Assembly: GCF_954871325.1 (NCBI RefSeq)
Contig: NC_088776.1
Location: 4,223,985 to 4,287,984 of the forward strand
Length of the DNA: 64,000 nucleotides
Reading direction: 5' to 3'
Source of the DNA: Gordionus sp. m RMFG-2023
Taxonomy: Eukaryota > Nematomorpha > Gordioida > Chordodea > Parachordodidae
Part shown: piece after piece, positions 22,430 through 32,894 of the stretch
Numbering within the stretch: the stretch's first letter is position 1
Layout: each line of letters opens with the position of its first letter
Program-made: the position numbers and the translations under genes
Notes under the pieces: generated by a model
Told to the model about the DNA's origin: nothing
Databases searched by the model: none
The model's input: the letters and a program-made list of their open reading frames with translations, nothing else

Positions 22430-24745
22430 TTAGGAAAATGTGAATATTTCTGAATAGGGTATAAATTCCTGATGTAAAACTTTTTTAAACTCTTTAAATA
22501 GAAAGAAGTGATCTTTGGGATTTATTTTTATCTTGGTCACCAACAAATAGGGCTAAAAAAATATAAACTTAAAAGACATATCTATGATATATGTATATAT
22601 TTATAAAATATATATTCTCAATTCAATTTCATGTAATAAATTTCAGAAGATCCGACATCTTTTTTGGCACGATATATCGGGGACCATCGATTCCCCGTAT
22701 ATCCAAATACATGCTATATAGAGATAGACAATAAAACAATTGAAAGTAATTTTTATTATTTTAAATCGAATATATAACTAAGTATAACTAAATAATTAAG
22801 TAGTTGTAAGATGCTAATATTATGATAAAGATGCTCAGCGAATAATTAATTATTGAGTGCTATCAGTCACAATTTAACAGCCGATAAATTTTATAAAATC
22901 TATTAATTATACCTCATCCTAACTCGACTAAATTTAGTAGAGCTAAGACGAAGTATGAGAATAGTTTTTTCCTATTGTTTTTTATTTTATATTAAATTTC
23001 TATTATACAATAATATGCTAAAAATTTTGGATCATCTGATCTCGCACTAAAGAATTTGGCTTAATAAAATATAATCTATATTACATTTTTAAAAATTAAA
23101 ATTAATAATAGATATAGACTAATTAATTTGGAATAAATGGTTATAAATTCCTGATTTAATTGTTATATTTTTTTTTAAAAGTCTTTAAATAGAAAGAAAT
23201 GATCTTTGGGATTTATTTTTATCTTGGTCACCAACAAATAGGGCTAGAAAAATATAAACTTAAAAGACATATCTAGATATATGTATATATTTATAAAATA
23301 TATATTCTCAATTCAATTTCATGTAATAAATTTCAGAAGATCCGACATCTTTTTTGGCACGATATATCGGGGACCATCGATTCCCCGTATATCCAAATAC
23401 ATGCTATATAGAGATGGACAATAAAACAATCGAAAGTAATTCTTATTATTTTAAATCGAATATATAATTACGTATAACCAAATAATTAACTAGTTGTAAG
23501 ATGCTAATATTATGATAAAGATGCTCAGCGAATAATTAATTATTGAGTGCTATCAGTCACAATTTAACAACCGATAAATTTTATAAAATCTATTAATTAT
23601 ACCTCATCCTAACTCGACTAAATTTAGTTGAGCTAAGACGAAGTATGAGGTTAGTTTTTTCCTATTGTTTTTTATTTTATATTTAATTTCTATTATACAA
23701 TAATATGCTAAAAATTTTGGATCATCTGATCTTGCACTAAAGAATTTGGCTTAATAAAATATTATTTATATTACATTTTTAAAAATTAAAATTAATAATA
23801 GATATAGACTAATTTGGAATAAAGGTTATAAATTCCTGATTTAATTGTTATATAAAAAAAATTTTTTTTTTAAAGTCTTTAAATAGAAAGAAATGATCTT
23901 TGGGATTTATTTTTATCTTGGTCACCAACAAATAGGGCTAGAAAAATATATACTTAAAAGACATATCTATGATATATGTATATATTTATAAAATATATAT
24001 TCTCAATTCAATTTCATGTAATAAATTTCTGAAGATCCGACATCGTATTTGGCACGATATATCGGGGACCATCGATTCCCCATATATCCAAATACCTGTT
24101 ATATACAGATGGAGAGAACAATTGAAAGTAATTCCTATTATTTTAAATCGAATATATAATTAAGTATAACCAAATAATTAAATAGTTGTAAGATGCTAAT
24201 ATAATAATAAAGATGTTCAACGAAGAATTAATTATTGAGTGCTATCAGTCACAATTTAACAACCGATAAACTTTATAAAATCTATTAATTATACCTCATC
24301 CTAACTCAACTAAATTATATTAGCATTTTTGGTTACACTTAATTATATATTCGATTTAAAATAATAAGAATTAATTTCAATTGTTCTCTCCATCTGTATA
24401 TAACAGGTATTTGGATATATGGGGAATCGATGGACACCGATATATTGTGCCAAATACGATGTCGGATCTTCTAAAATTTATTACATGAAATTGAATTGAG
24501 AATATATATTTTAAAATCTATTAATTATACCTCAAAGTGAATTAATTTAGTAGAGCTAAGACAAGTTATGAGAATAGTTTTTTCCTATTGTTATATATTT
24601 TACCTTTATTTTCTATTATACGATAATTTGCTAAAAATTTTCATCTGCATCGTGCACTAAAGAATTTGGCTAAATAAAACATAATTTATATTACATTTTT
24701 TTAAAAAAATATAAAATTTATAATAGATGCAGACTAAATTAAGAG
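22430..24745 (+). repeat. ~692 bp satellite: three direct copies plus rearranged fourth
   Basis: Copies begin near 22430, 23125 and 23815; the anchor CTTAAAAGACATATCTA lies at 22568, 23259 and 23953 (spacings 691 and 694). Each unit contains GATCTTTGGGATTTATTTTTATCTTGGTCACC, the segment AGAAGATCCGACATC, a hairpin-forming GATATATCGGGGA..TTCCCCGTATATC, and AGCTAAGACGAAGTATGAG. The fourth copy is truncated and carries an inverted middle. Short open frames across the units are not conserved and are not called. Confidence 0.9.
24309..24515 (-). repeat. Inverted segment inside the fourth satellite copy
   Basis: This is the reverse complement of about 23990-24175 of copy 3, including the TATTTGGATATATGGGGAATCGATGG hairpin region. 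Direct-orientation satellite resumes immediately at AAAATCTATTAATTATACCTC. The inverted piece shares copy-3-specific variants (AATACGATGTCGG, ACAGGTATTTGG), so it was derived from copy 3 or a close sister. Confidence 0.85.
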
Positions 24746-25640
24746 TACACTTTTTTTCTTTTTTTTGTTCAAATCGTTAGCAAATCTAATCACACAATTT
24801 TATAAAACTTGCGTTTAACTCTAGTTCCTATTATTTTAAAGACATGTATATGGGAGGGAAAATTTGCCGATATAAATGTAAGATTTGGGGTAATAATATG
24901 GAAAGCAAAGTTTAGATATAATATATATAAAGTTTGCGAGATTATAGAGAAAATTATAGATATTGATAATTTTAAAAATTGTCTAATTTAGTTTTATTTA
25001 TTGAGCGCGTTTTCATTTTATATTTAAAAAACCTCTGTTTAGTAAAGAATTTAGTATAGTATTTTTTTAAAAAAAATATTGCTACATACTTCCGATAATT
25101 GGGAGTGAAATATTTGAACTATTTTAATTTAAATTGATTTTTCCTTATAATTTTGTTAGTGAGTTTTATTTAGACACATAATTCAAGTCAAAAGTGTCAA
25201 AATCGTTATTAATACATTTGAAGCCACATACGATTTTTCAAATTTAAAAGAATAACGCGTTTATAAAAGAAAGTTTAAAAATAAAGTCATGTTTAATTAA
25301 TACAATAGATGTATATACAGAGGAATCTGTCTAATTTGGGATCCTGTAATTCTGACAACTTCCCAAATTGACCAAAATTTTGATTTCCAATCAAATTTTT
25401 AGCTGAATAAATTGAATGTCCACATTGAGAAAAAATGTTGGTTCTTATGGTACCTAAATTAGACGATTTTACCTTTATATACACGTTAATGATTGATTAA
25501 TTAAATTGGGGTCTATAAAATTTTATCTTTCACCTATATTACAAGATGTTGAAAAGTTACGTGAACACCAAACTACTGTGTCACGATGTGTAAACAATAT
25601 CAAATCACCCAAACAAAAATATACCTACCAGAAACGGACA
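24746..25640. other. AT-rich stretch, no supported gene
   Basis: A plus-strand open frame at about 24840-24988 and a minus-strand one at 25293-25484 have mildly coding-like composition, but neither has a recognisable product or convincing splice sites. Confidence 0.35.
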
Positions 25641-26390
25641 ACGATCATCGCCATGCCTGATTTCTAATCCAGGATCTAGTTTATATGGGCTAAAGAATGT
25701 TTCAATTGGTAAGACGGTCCATCTGCAAGTTTATGATGTTGAAAAGAGACACACGAATTTCCTCACCCTGTGAGATAAAGGAATGAAGAAGAAGGCTAGT
25801 TTAATATCAATTTTGCAAGCGAACATAGCCTTCTGTAGAATTGCAGGCATCACGGGAATTGATTTTAACGGATATCGATATTTCAGAATGTTGTTGGAAA
25901 CTTGTGAGAAATTACTGATGTATCTGTGGGATCCATCGCTTTGGAAAGATCTATAGCGGAGAGCGGATGTAAATAAGCTGGGCTTGCTAGATGACGGTGG
26001 CTTGTAATAATTAGGGCACGATATGGTAAATTTGTTGATCATCTTATACTAACTGGGTGTCGGAAGTATTTGTCCTCATTATTTTGTATCTTAAGAGGAC
26101 TAGATGGGGTTTGTATCCTCTCTTGCAACAGCCCTTGTAAACGTCAGCTTGAGGGGCCCTATCTTTAGCTGAGTGGCTGCCATACTTAATCAAGGGATCA
26201 TCCAGGTGTGGCACACAAAAGCGATGCCTCCACTATTAGGGCGTAAAAGAGGAGCCTTGGGACAGGAGGGAGTAGAGAGGTAGTATTTAGGATGTGCTAG
26301 TCTCTTTATCACATATTTTTTCTACTATTTGGACACTCACTCGGTACCTTCCTAAGAAACCTCTTGACATGGACAAAGGTAATAAATACA
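25640..26390 (-). mobile_element. Reverse-transcriptase retroelement fossil, copy 1
   Basis: A broken fossil. The minus strand shows reverse-transcriptase-like sequence, recognisable by KYRYPLKSIPVM and CKIDIKLAFFFIPL (compare the K(V/I)DIK.AF..IPL block of LTR and DIRS-type polymerases). A near-identical inverted copy lies at 28130-28760 and a shorter related piece at 27480-27720. The family is uncertain (Ty3-like or DIRS-like). Several breaks are present; it is not an active gene. Confidence 0.65.
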
Positions 26391-27479
26391 TATTGATTAT
26401 TTAAAAAAATATATTTAAAATATATAAAAAGTAATTTACATTGGGATTTGAAATTTTAACTACAAAAATATTTTATTAAAATGCTTATATGGTCTTAAAA
26501 TTATTATAAAAATTTTTCAAGAAAATTTTTACTAATAAATTTTTTTAAATAAAATTCTTGGATTTAAATTTTTTTTAAAATATCATACATTTATGCAAAT
26601 TTATTATCCCAAAATAACTATGTTAATGCCTGGAGTAAGTTTTGTCGAAGTGGGATTTTAGCTTAAATTGTCATTTATCTTTAATTTAAATAAATCCAGC
26701 TATATTTAAGAACACGAGATGTCACTGCCTTAGACAGAGTCACGAATGACAGTAAGAGGCTTGACATGATGTTTGTAAATAATATTGGCAATTTTAAGTG
26801 TCAGTCAGATTCTTACTGAATGATGACATGTATAGTACAGATGTATGGATCTAACATATTTAAACAAGTATTTTATTTAATTTTAAGATTCAAAATAACG
26901 AGAGCAGGGATGCGAACATGGCAATATTTTTACCTGGATTCGATTCTGGTTCGGTTTAAGGTAAAAAAAATAATAAGTGGATTTGTTCGGTTCAGGGAAA
27001 TATTTTTGAACCCGGGTTTAAGAATTATTCATAAAAGAAATTCTATATTTAAATCATAATTAAAAACTAGATATAAATTTGGTATAAAAAAATAAGTTTT
27101 TTATTTTATTTATAGGGCAAAATATAGTTAAAAATCAAAGCAATCATGTATCAATTATAAAAATTTTATTTAAACGTATTTAATTAAATTAACAATATCC
27201 AATATAACAATTTTTACTTTGACTTGTTCACTTTATTTTCCATTAATTAATATTCTTTAGAATTAGTTGAAAATTAAAAATAAATTGCATAAATGAATTA
27301 TTGTTTAAAATTTATTAACCTCCCATAGGAATCTTTGAGAATAAATTTAAAAAAAAACTAAAAATGACGTAAATGTGATAAGTTATTTAAAATTTATTAA
27401 CACTTCACTTTACAATTATTCAAATATCTTAATATATGATTATAAACAATTCACTGAAACCGATTGAACCCGGGTTATG
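26391..27479. other. AT-rich spacer with dispersed CCCGGGTT-type repeat
   Basis: This separates the retroelement pieces. The segments 26905-27025 and 27450-27480 contain GGTTCGG and AACCCGGGTT words like those in the 3.5-6 kb region, in keeping with an old dispersed repeat. No gene is supported. Confidence 0.4.
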
Positions 27480-27720
27480 GAATTTACACTATTAGGGTGT
27501 AAAAGCCTAGCCCTGGGACAGGAGGGAGTACAGAGGAAGTATTTATCACGTGCAAGCCTCAATTACCACATATTAGTTCTATTATGGTGGTACTCACTCC
27601 TCTTTTGGCGTAGATCAGTGTTGTCTCAAAACACGGCCACACAAGCAAAGAGTTATTTGACTAATCAGTGACTAAGATGGGAGATAGTTTTTACTACCTC
27701 TTGTCTAAAAGAAATGGTAT
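27480..27720 (-). mobile_element. Retroelement fossil, partial copy
   Basis: It matches 26240-26345 in the same orientation (CTATTAGGG, GGGACAGGAGGGAGTA, AGTATTTA, CACATAT). It is a short remnant of the same broken family. Confidence 0.6.
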
Positions 27721-28129
27721 TGGATTTTGGGTTCGGATTCGGTACCAATCCCTGAACGAGAGCAATACAACATGATAAATATGCTCCGTGGTGTTTCCTT
27801 AATATATACGAACCTTTATCCATACTCAATAATATTCCTCACTTGTAAAGAACAATCGGCTAAGGTATTGGAATTATATCTGCTTTGAAGAATCTGTTAT
27901 TTATTTTTCTTATTTAATTGATTAATTCATTGAAATATTAGACATTCGTAAGATAACAACCGTTAACATCTTGAATTCAATTTAAGAACAGAATATGACA
28001 TTAGTTTATTAAAATTTCTTTTTTTAAATGAAATTAGGGATGGGCTTAAAATTTTAACTATAATATTCAATTTAGCCATATATATTGATTTATGAATTTC
28101 TGGTTCCCTTTTTAGAATAAGTTAAAAAG

Positions 28130-28760
28130 ATTTATATCCGCTTTTACACCGTAATAGTGGAGGCATCGCTTTTTTGTGCCACACCTGGATGATCCTTTTA
28201 TTAAGTATTGCAGCCACTCAGCTAAAGATAGGACCCCTCAAGCTTACGTTTACAAGGGTTGTTGCGAGAGAGGGTACAAACCCCATCCAGACCCTCTTAA
28301 GATACAAGATAATGAGGGCAGATACTTCCGACACCCAGTTAGTATAAGATGACCAACAAATTTACCATATCGTGCCCTAATTATTACAATCCACCGTCAT
28401 CTAGCAAGCCCAGCTTATTTACATCCGCTCTCCGCTATAGATCTTTCCCAAAGCGATGGATCCCACAGATACCTCAGTAATTTCTCACAAGTTTTCAACA
28501 ACATTCTGAAATATCGATATCCGTTAAAATCAATTCCCGTGATGCCTACAATTCTACAGAAGGCTATGTTCGCTTGCAAAATTGATATTAAATTAGCCTT
28601 CTTTTTCATTCCTTTATTTCACAGGGTGAGGAAACTCGTGTCTCTTTTCAATATCACAACTTGCAGATGGACCGTCTTACCAATTGAAGCATTCTTTCGC
28701 CCATACTGTCTCCAGACCACTATACCGGCTACATACAATGTATGCCATCATAATCTATGG
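28130..28760 (+). mobile_element. Reverse-transcriptase retroelement fossil, inverted copy
   Basis: The reverse-complement counterpart of 25640-26390, in plus orientation, with the same reverse-transcriptase-like blocks and GGCATCGCTTTTTTGTGCC near its start. It is broken. The pair forms inverted repeats about 1.7 kb apart. Confidence 0.65.
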
Positions 28761-28794
28761 TGATAAATCCAACATCATATTTCAAAGGAATTAA

Positions 28795-29195
28795 TTTTTT
28801 AGTATAAATGTTTTAGTTAAATGTATCACTTCTAATATTTACTATTTAATGCTTAGTTTTTACATTTAATGTATAGTTTTTAATATTTAATCGTTTTAAA
28901 TATTTAATGTATAGTTTTTAATATTTATTGTATTGTATCTAATATTTAGTGTATTATTTCTAATATTTGCTATTTAATATATAGTTCTTAATATTTAATG
29001 TATTGTTTTAAATATTTAATGCATAGTTTTTAATATTTAATGTATTGTTTTAAATATTTAATGTATAGTTTTTAATATTTAATGTATTGTTTTAAATATT
29101 TAATGTATAGTTTTAAATATTTAATGTATTGTATTAAATATTTAATGTTTAGTTTTTAGAATATAATGTATAGTTTTTAATTAATATTTAATCTG
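28795..29195 (+). repeat. ~20 bp minisatellite with two alternating unit types
   Basis: About 20 tandem units of TATTTAATGTATAGTTTTTAA, alternating in the middle with TATTTAATGTATTGTTTTAAA to give a ~41 bp higher-order period. Units at both ends are more degenerate. Confidence 0.88.
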
Positions 29196-30934
29196 TATTT
29201 TATATTTAAAATAAAATAAGCATAACGTTATCTAAATCATTTATAAGTTAATAGTGTGGTGTTACTTCATAGGATATTGGTAATAAGCCCTTTTAAAAAA
29301 TGGCTCAAAAGATGTATTTTTAGTATCAAAGTTTTTTGGCCAAAACCAAAATTAAATAATATAGCCCAGCTTACAGCCTATTCTAGCTATATTTGGACAA
29401 AATATTTTAAAATTTGTATTTATAACGAAGCCACATTTTTTGGAGGACAACTTATCAGTTAATTTTAACATGATAGATATCAATAATTATGAATCATTAA
29501 TATAATATTTTTTATAAGTTTTACTCTATAGATTTAATATTTCTCAATTATGTAAGATTTAAAGATAAATAAAGGTATATTATAATAGAAATTTAAATGA
29601 GAAGCAAGCCGATAGTATACTAATTAGTAAAACTAAAAATATTTATAGTCTGACATATTTTGTATACTCTGCTATTTATAAATAAAATATAATAAATAAT
29701 ATATATAAGTATAAAGTAAATGTTAAGAATTCTTATCTTTCTAGAATATGTTGCCACATACACATGGGGAACGGGAAATGATCATATCTATCAGTCCCTT
29801 AACTAGTAATCTTCAACAAGAGGAGGTGAGGGATAAATTTTTCCAAATAAAAATTTTTTAAATTTATTATAGCCAATCATTTTTTGTAAAATGACAATTT
29901 TCAACACAAATAATAAAATAGTGAAAAATACAAAATATGAGTGTCTATTGTTAAATAATATATAGGTATATACACCAGTAATATGCAAATCACAATAAAA
30001 TATTGAATTAAGCATGATGATTTAAATCAAAATATCGTTCATAAATTTAAAATTTAATCTACCATGCAAACTGTCAATTTTTCAATAATTTATTCTGCTT
30101 TAAGGATTAAATTTTGATTTAAATTAAGTAGATCTAATTCAATAGATTTTCTGAAGTTCTACTTCTCAGATAGTTTTATATTCTCCATAATGAAGAAAAG
30201 GTCTTCTCATCTGTGCTTGTCCTAATTGGTATTGCGAAAATATACATTAATTTTTGGAAAAGGCCTAAATATATTATATATAAAGTAAGCAATGCTTTTA
30301 TTGAATTTCTAAGAATTATATATCAAAATTATTTTTCCATGCTATGTGTTTAAATTTTGAAATTAATTAGGTCAATAATATTTATAGCCTCACAATAAAA
30401 TTGAGATAAAATATTTCTAATTTTTTTTTCAAAATCAAGATTTAATTTATGTGTAGTAGGTTTACTAGATAATGATATTCCGAAATTAGATAGTCATTTG
30501 ATGAATTTACAAATGGTTTATTTGAATCATAAATGAAAAAACGATTATATGATAGTAAATCCTCATTTAAGTCTATTATTGTGGACAATTTGTTTGTCTA
30601 GGTATAAGTCGAGTCTTGAGAATCTCAAAATAAATAATATCGTTTTCGCGTTAACAATCACATAAATCTCGTGAAATATAGTCGATTATCCTTTAGTTCT
30701 CTCAGTTTAATATAATAATATTTGCGATATTCATAACTTCAGCCAAATTATATATCATTTCGAAAAATATTGCATAAAATTGTTGTGTAAATAAATAATT
30801 TATTAAATTGTTCCTAGAAGAAATAAAATACAGGTTTTTTTTATAAAAAGTTATAAATTTAGAATTTATATCGCGTAGAAATTTAAAGATAGTTTAATAT
30901 ATAGATAAGATAAATAAAGACTAAAATATAATGA
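29196..30934. other. AT-rich stretch without supported gene
   Basis: No exon, RNA gene or repeat family could be supported. Short open frames near 29256-29462 and 29803-30015 lack recognisable content. Confidence 0.4.
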
Positions 30935-31058
30935 ATCTGGAAAAATAATATCCCGAAAAATAAATCCCCGGAATTTAATATTCTCCGGGAAAAAAAAATT
31001 CCGGAAGATTACTCCCCGGAAAAAAAATCCCCAGAAAAATAATTCCCCGGGAAAAAAT
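30935..31058 (+). repeat. CCCCGG-rich degenerate minisatellite
   Basis: Six or so units of 17-24 bp with a core like TCCCCGGAAAAAAAAT (TCCCGAAAAATAAA, TCCCCGGAATTTAATATT, CTCCGGGAAAAAAAAATT, CCGGAAGATTACTCCCCGG, and so on). Such CCGG islands stand out sharply against the AT background. It abuts the inverted-repeat element at 31068. Confidence 0.75.
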
Positions 31059-31067
31059 TTGTTTAAT

Positions 31068-31441
31068 GATGCTTACTACCAAGTAAATGTATGGAAATAT
31101 TCTAAATACCAACATAATTTGCTAAATACCGACCAAAATTTATTAAAATGTAATAAGACTTATTATTTAATATATCATAATGGAATCACGTGGTCGAGTC
31201 CGGCCTCCTATATATCATCCCCCAAGGATGGAACCACCAAGTTAGAATAAGAAAAAAACATAATTATTATCGGGATTCGAACCCGTGATTATGGTATCAG
31301 TAAGCGAAGCTCTAACCGACTAGGCCATAGAGGCTTTCCAAAAATTACGATTTTTCAAATATATATTATAAATATATTTGGTAGTGTCTATCCAAATGAA
31401 AAATAACAAAATTCAAATTTGATAGGTAGGTAGTAAGCATC
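31068..31441. mobile_element. Small terminal-inverted-repeat element
   Basis: The left end TGATGCTTACTACC (31070) and the right end GGTAGTAAGCATCA (31427) are exact inverted copies, flanking about 370 bp. No coding sequence is seen. It encloses the tRNA-like Pol III unit on the minus strand. Target duplication is not evident. This may be a MITE that captured a tRNA-derived sequence. Confidence 0.55.
31261..31334 (-). ncRNA. tRNA-like Pol III unit (tRNA pseudogene or SINE head)
   Basis: On the minus strand GCCTCTATGG begins a tRNA-like unit with a perfect A box (TGGCCTAGTCGG), a B box (GGTTCGAATCC within CGGGTTCGAATCCCG), and a run of seven T at 31258-31252 as a Pol III terminator. The acceptor stem does not pair (GCCTCTA against GATAATAA), and the D and anticodon stems are weak. 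It is therefore unlikely to be a working tRNA; a tRNA pseudogene or the head of a SINE fits better. Confidence 0.6.
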
Positions 31442-31859
31442 AAAAAAATTTCGATCTTATAAAATATTGGTGAGTCATTGAAACTCTGGGAAATTTTTAA
31501 TATAATTTATTTTTTTTAAAAAATAAATATGCGATCGTGTGGATATGGGTGGAAATTTTTTGATGTAATAATAATTCAAAGTTTCATTACTCAAAAGTTT
31601 TAAGAATTTTATATATTTTTTCTTGTGAAAATTTTCATAATTCTTTAATTTTACATTAAAAATAGAGGTCTTTAAAAATTTTAAGAAGGCATGCGCTATA
31701 CTGGATGATACTAAGTTAGACTATTAAATCAAATATTAGATAATTAAGCAATTTATTTGAATAAACAATGATTATATAGTTATATATAATTTTAAAGAAA
31801 AGCAAAAATAGTTTTATAAATTTATATCATTTAAAAATTCTGTTCCGCCTCTTCACAAT

Positions 31860-32894
31860 TCAAATTTCTCAGATTTTTTTCTTAGTTGATATATTAAATT
31901 CGTTAAAACATTTCATCACAATTATTTCGACAGCCACAGATAGTACATTCATTGCCTTCTTGCAAGAATTATGTAGTATATGGGATATACAGCCAATTTG
32001 TATTAATTCATTATTGTGCTGCCTCAATTCGGTAACTTTGGTTTTTGCCAAAATTTACAGAGGCATTATCAGAGCGTAAAGCTGACATGTAAATCATTGA
32101 TAACCCTGAATCAGCTATATTTACCATTATGTGGCTAGCTACATTGTTGGATTTTTCACTATCCGAGGAAAATTTTTTAACAGTTTTATTGAAATGTTCT
32201 TATTCTTGTTGAAATGGCGAAGGATCGAGGGAAATGTTTTAATATTTCCCTTATTAGATGCATCTGTTAGAATTGCATATGGATGCCCATCTTTCAAATC
32301 GTCTAGAATTGATTTCTAGGATTCAGATACTAAATCACTTGTGATCCTTGCTCATTTTTGTTCTGCCACAAGTAAGGTTTGCACTTATATTGGAGTCGTT
32401 AAATATCATGAGAAAAAGATTCGACCCACATTGTGATGATATAGTTCTGTGAATGTTGAACTACATGATAGATGTATACAATTTCCGCAAATGTAGTTGC
32501 ATCTGTATTATTTATTATTTTTGAGAATATTTTTGTATTGCAATCGATGTTGATATACTTCCCTGTACTGACTTATATGAATGAAATGATGTTGAATTAT
32601 TATTGGATAAAATAAATCAGGATAGAAAGAAATTTACAAACTAGACATGTTTTTCGAATAAATATTTAAAATTTATTTTAAAATATAAAAATAATCAATT
32701 AATGTCTCTCAAAATTATTATTTATATATTAAAAACGTTAAAATACTTAAAAAAAAATTGCGGGAGAAATTAAAAAATTGCGGTAGATGCGGGAGATTTC
32801 CAATTGCGGTAGTTTTGCGGGAGAGAGGTCTGCGTGTAAACTAAAAAATTGCGAGAGTCTCCCGCTGATGGAGGGAGACATGGCAACCCTGTTT
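31860..32894 (-). pseudogene. hAT transposase remnant
   Basis: Minus-strand pieces in more than one frame resemble a hAT transposase: SALRSDNASVNFGK, then IGCISHILHNSCKKAMNVLS, AVEIIVMKCFNEFNIS, and an upstream DASNKGN..FPLILRHFN segment. Order and spacing fit the RNase-H-like core around the conserved C..H motif. The reading frame is interrupted by several stops and shifts and no dimerisation domain is seen. The right end CATGGCAACCCTG reads CAGGGTTGCCATG inward, a typical hAT terminus, and abuts the Ty3-like fossil. The left terminus was not found. Confidence 0.65.

Noticed and set aside
23969-24163. 64-codon open frame in the satellite
   Set aside because: Not open in the equivalent position of the other two satellite units.
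31261-31334. A functional tRNA gene (possible Ile anticodon GAT)
   Set aside because: The acceptor stem does not pair and the D and anticodon stems are weak; only the promoter boxes and terminator are convincing.
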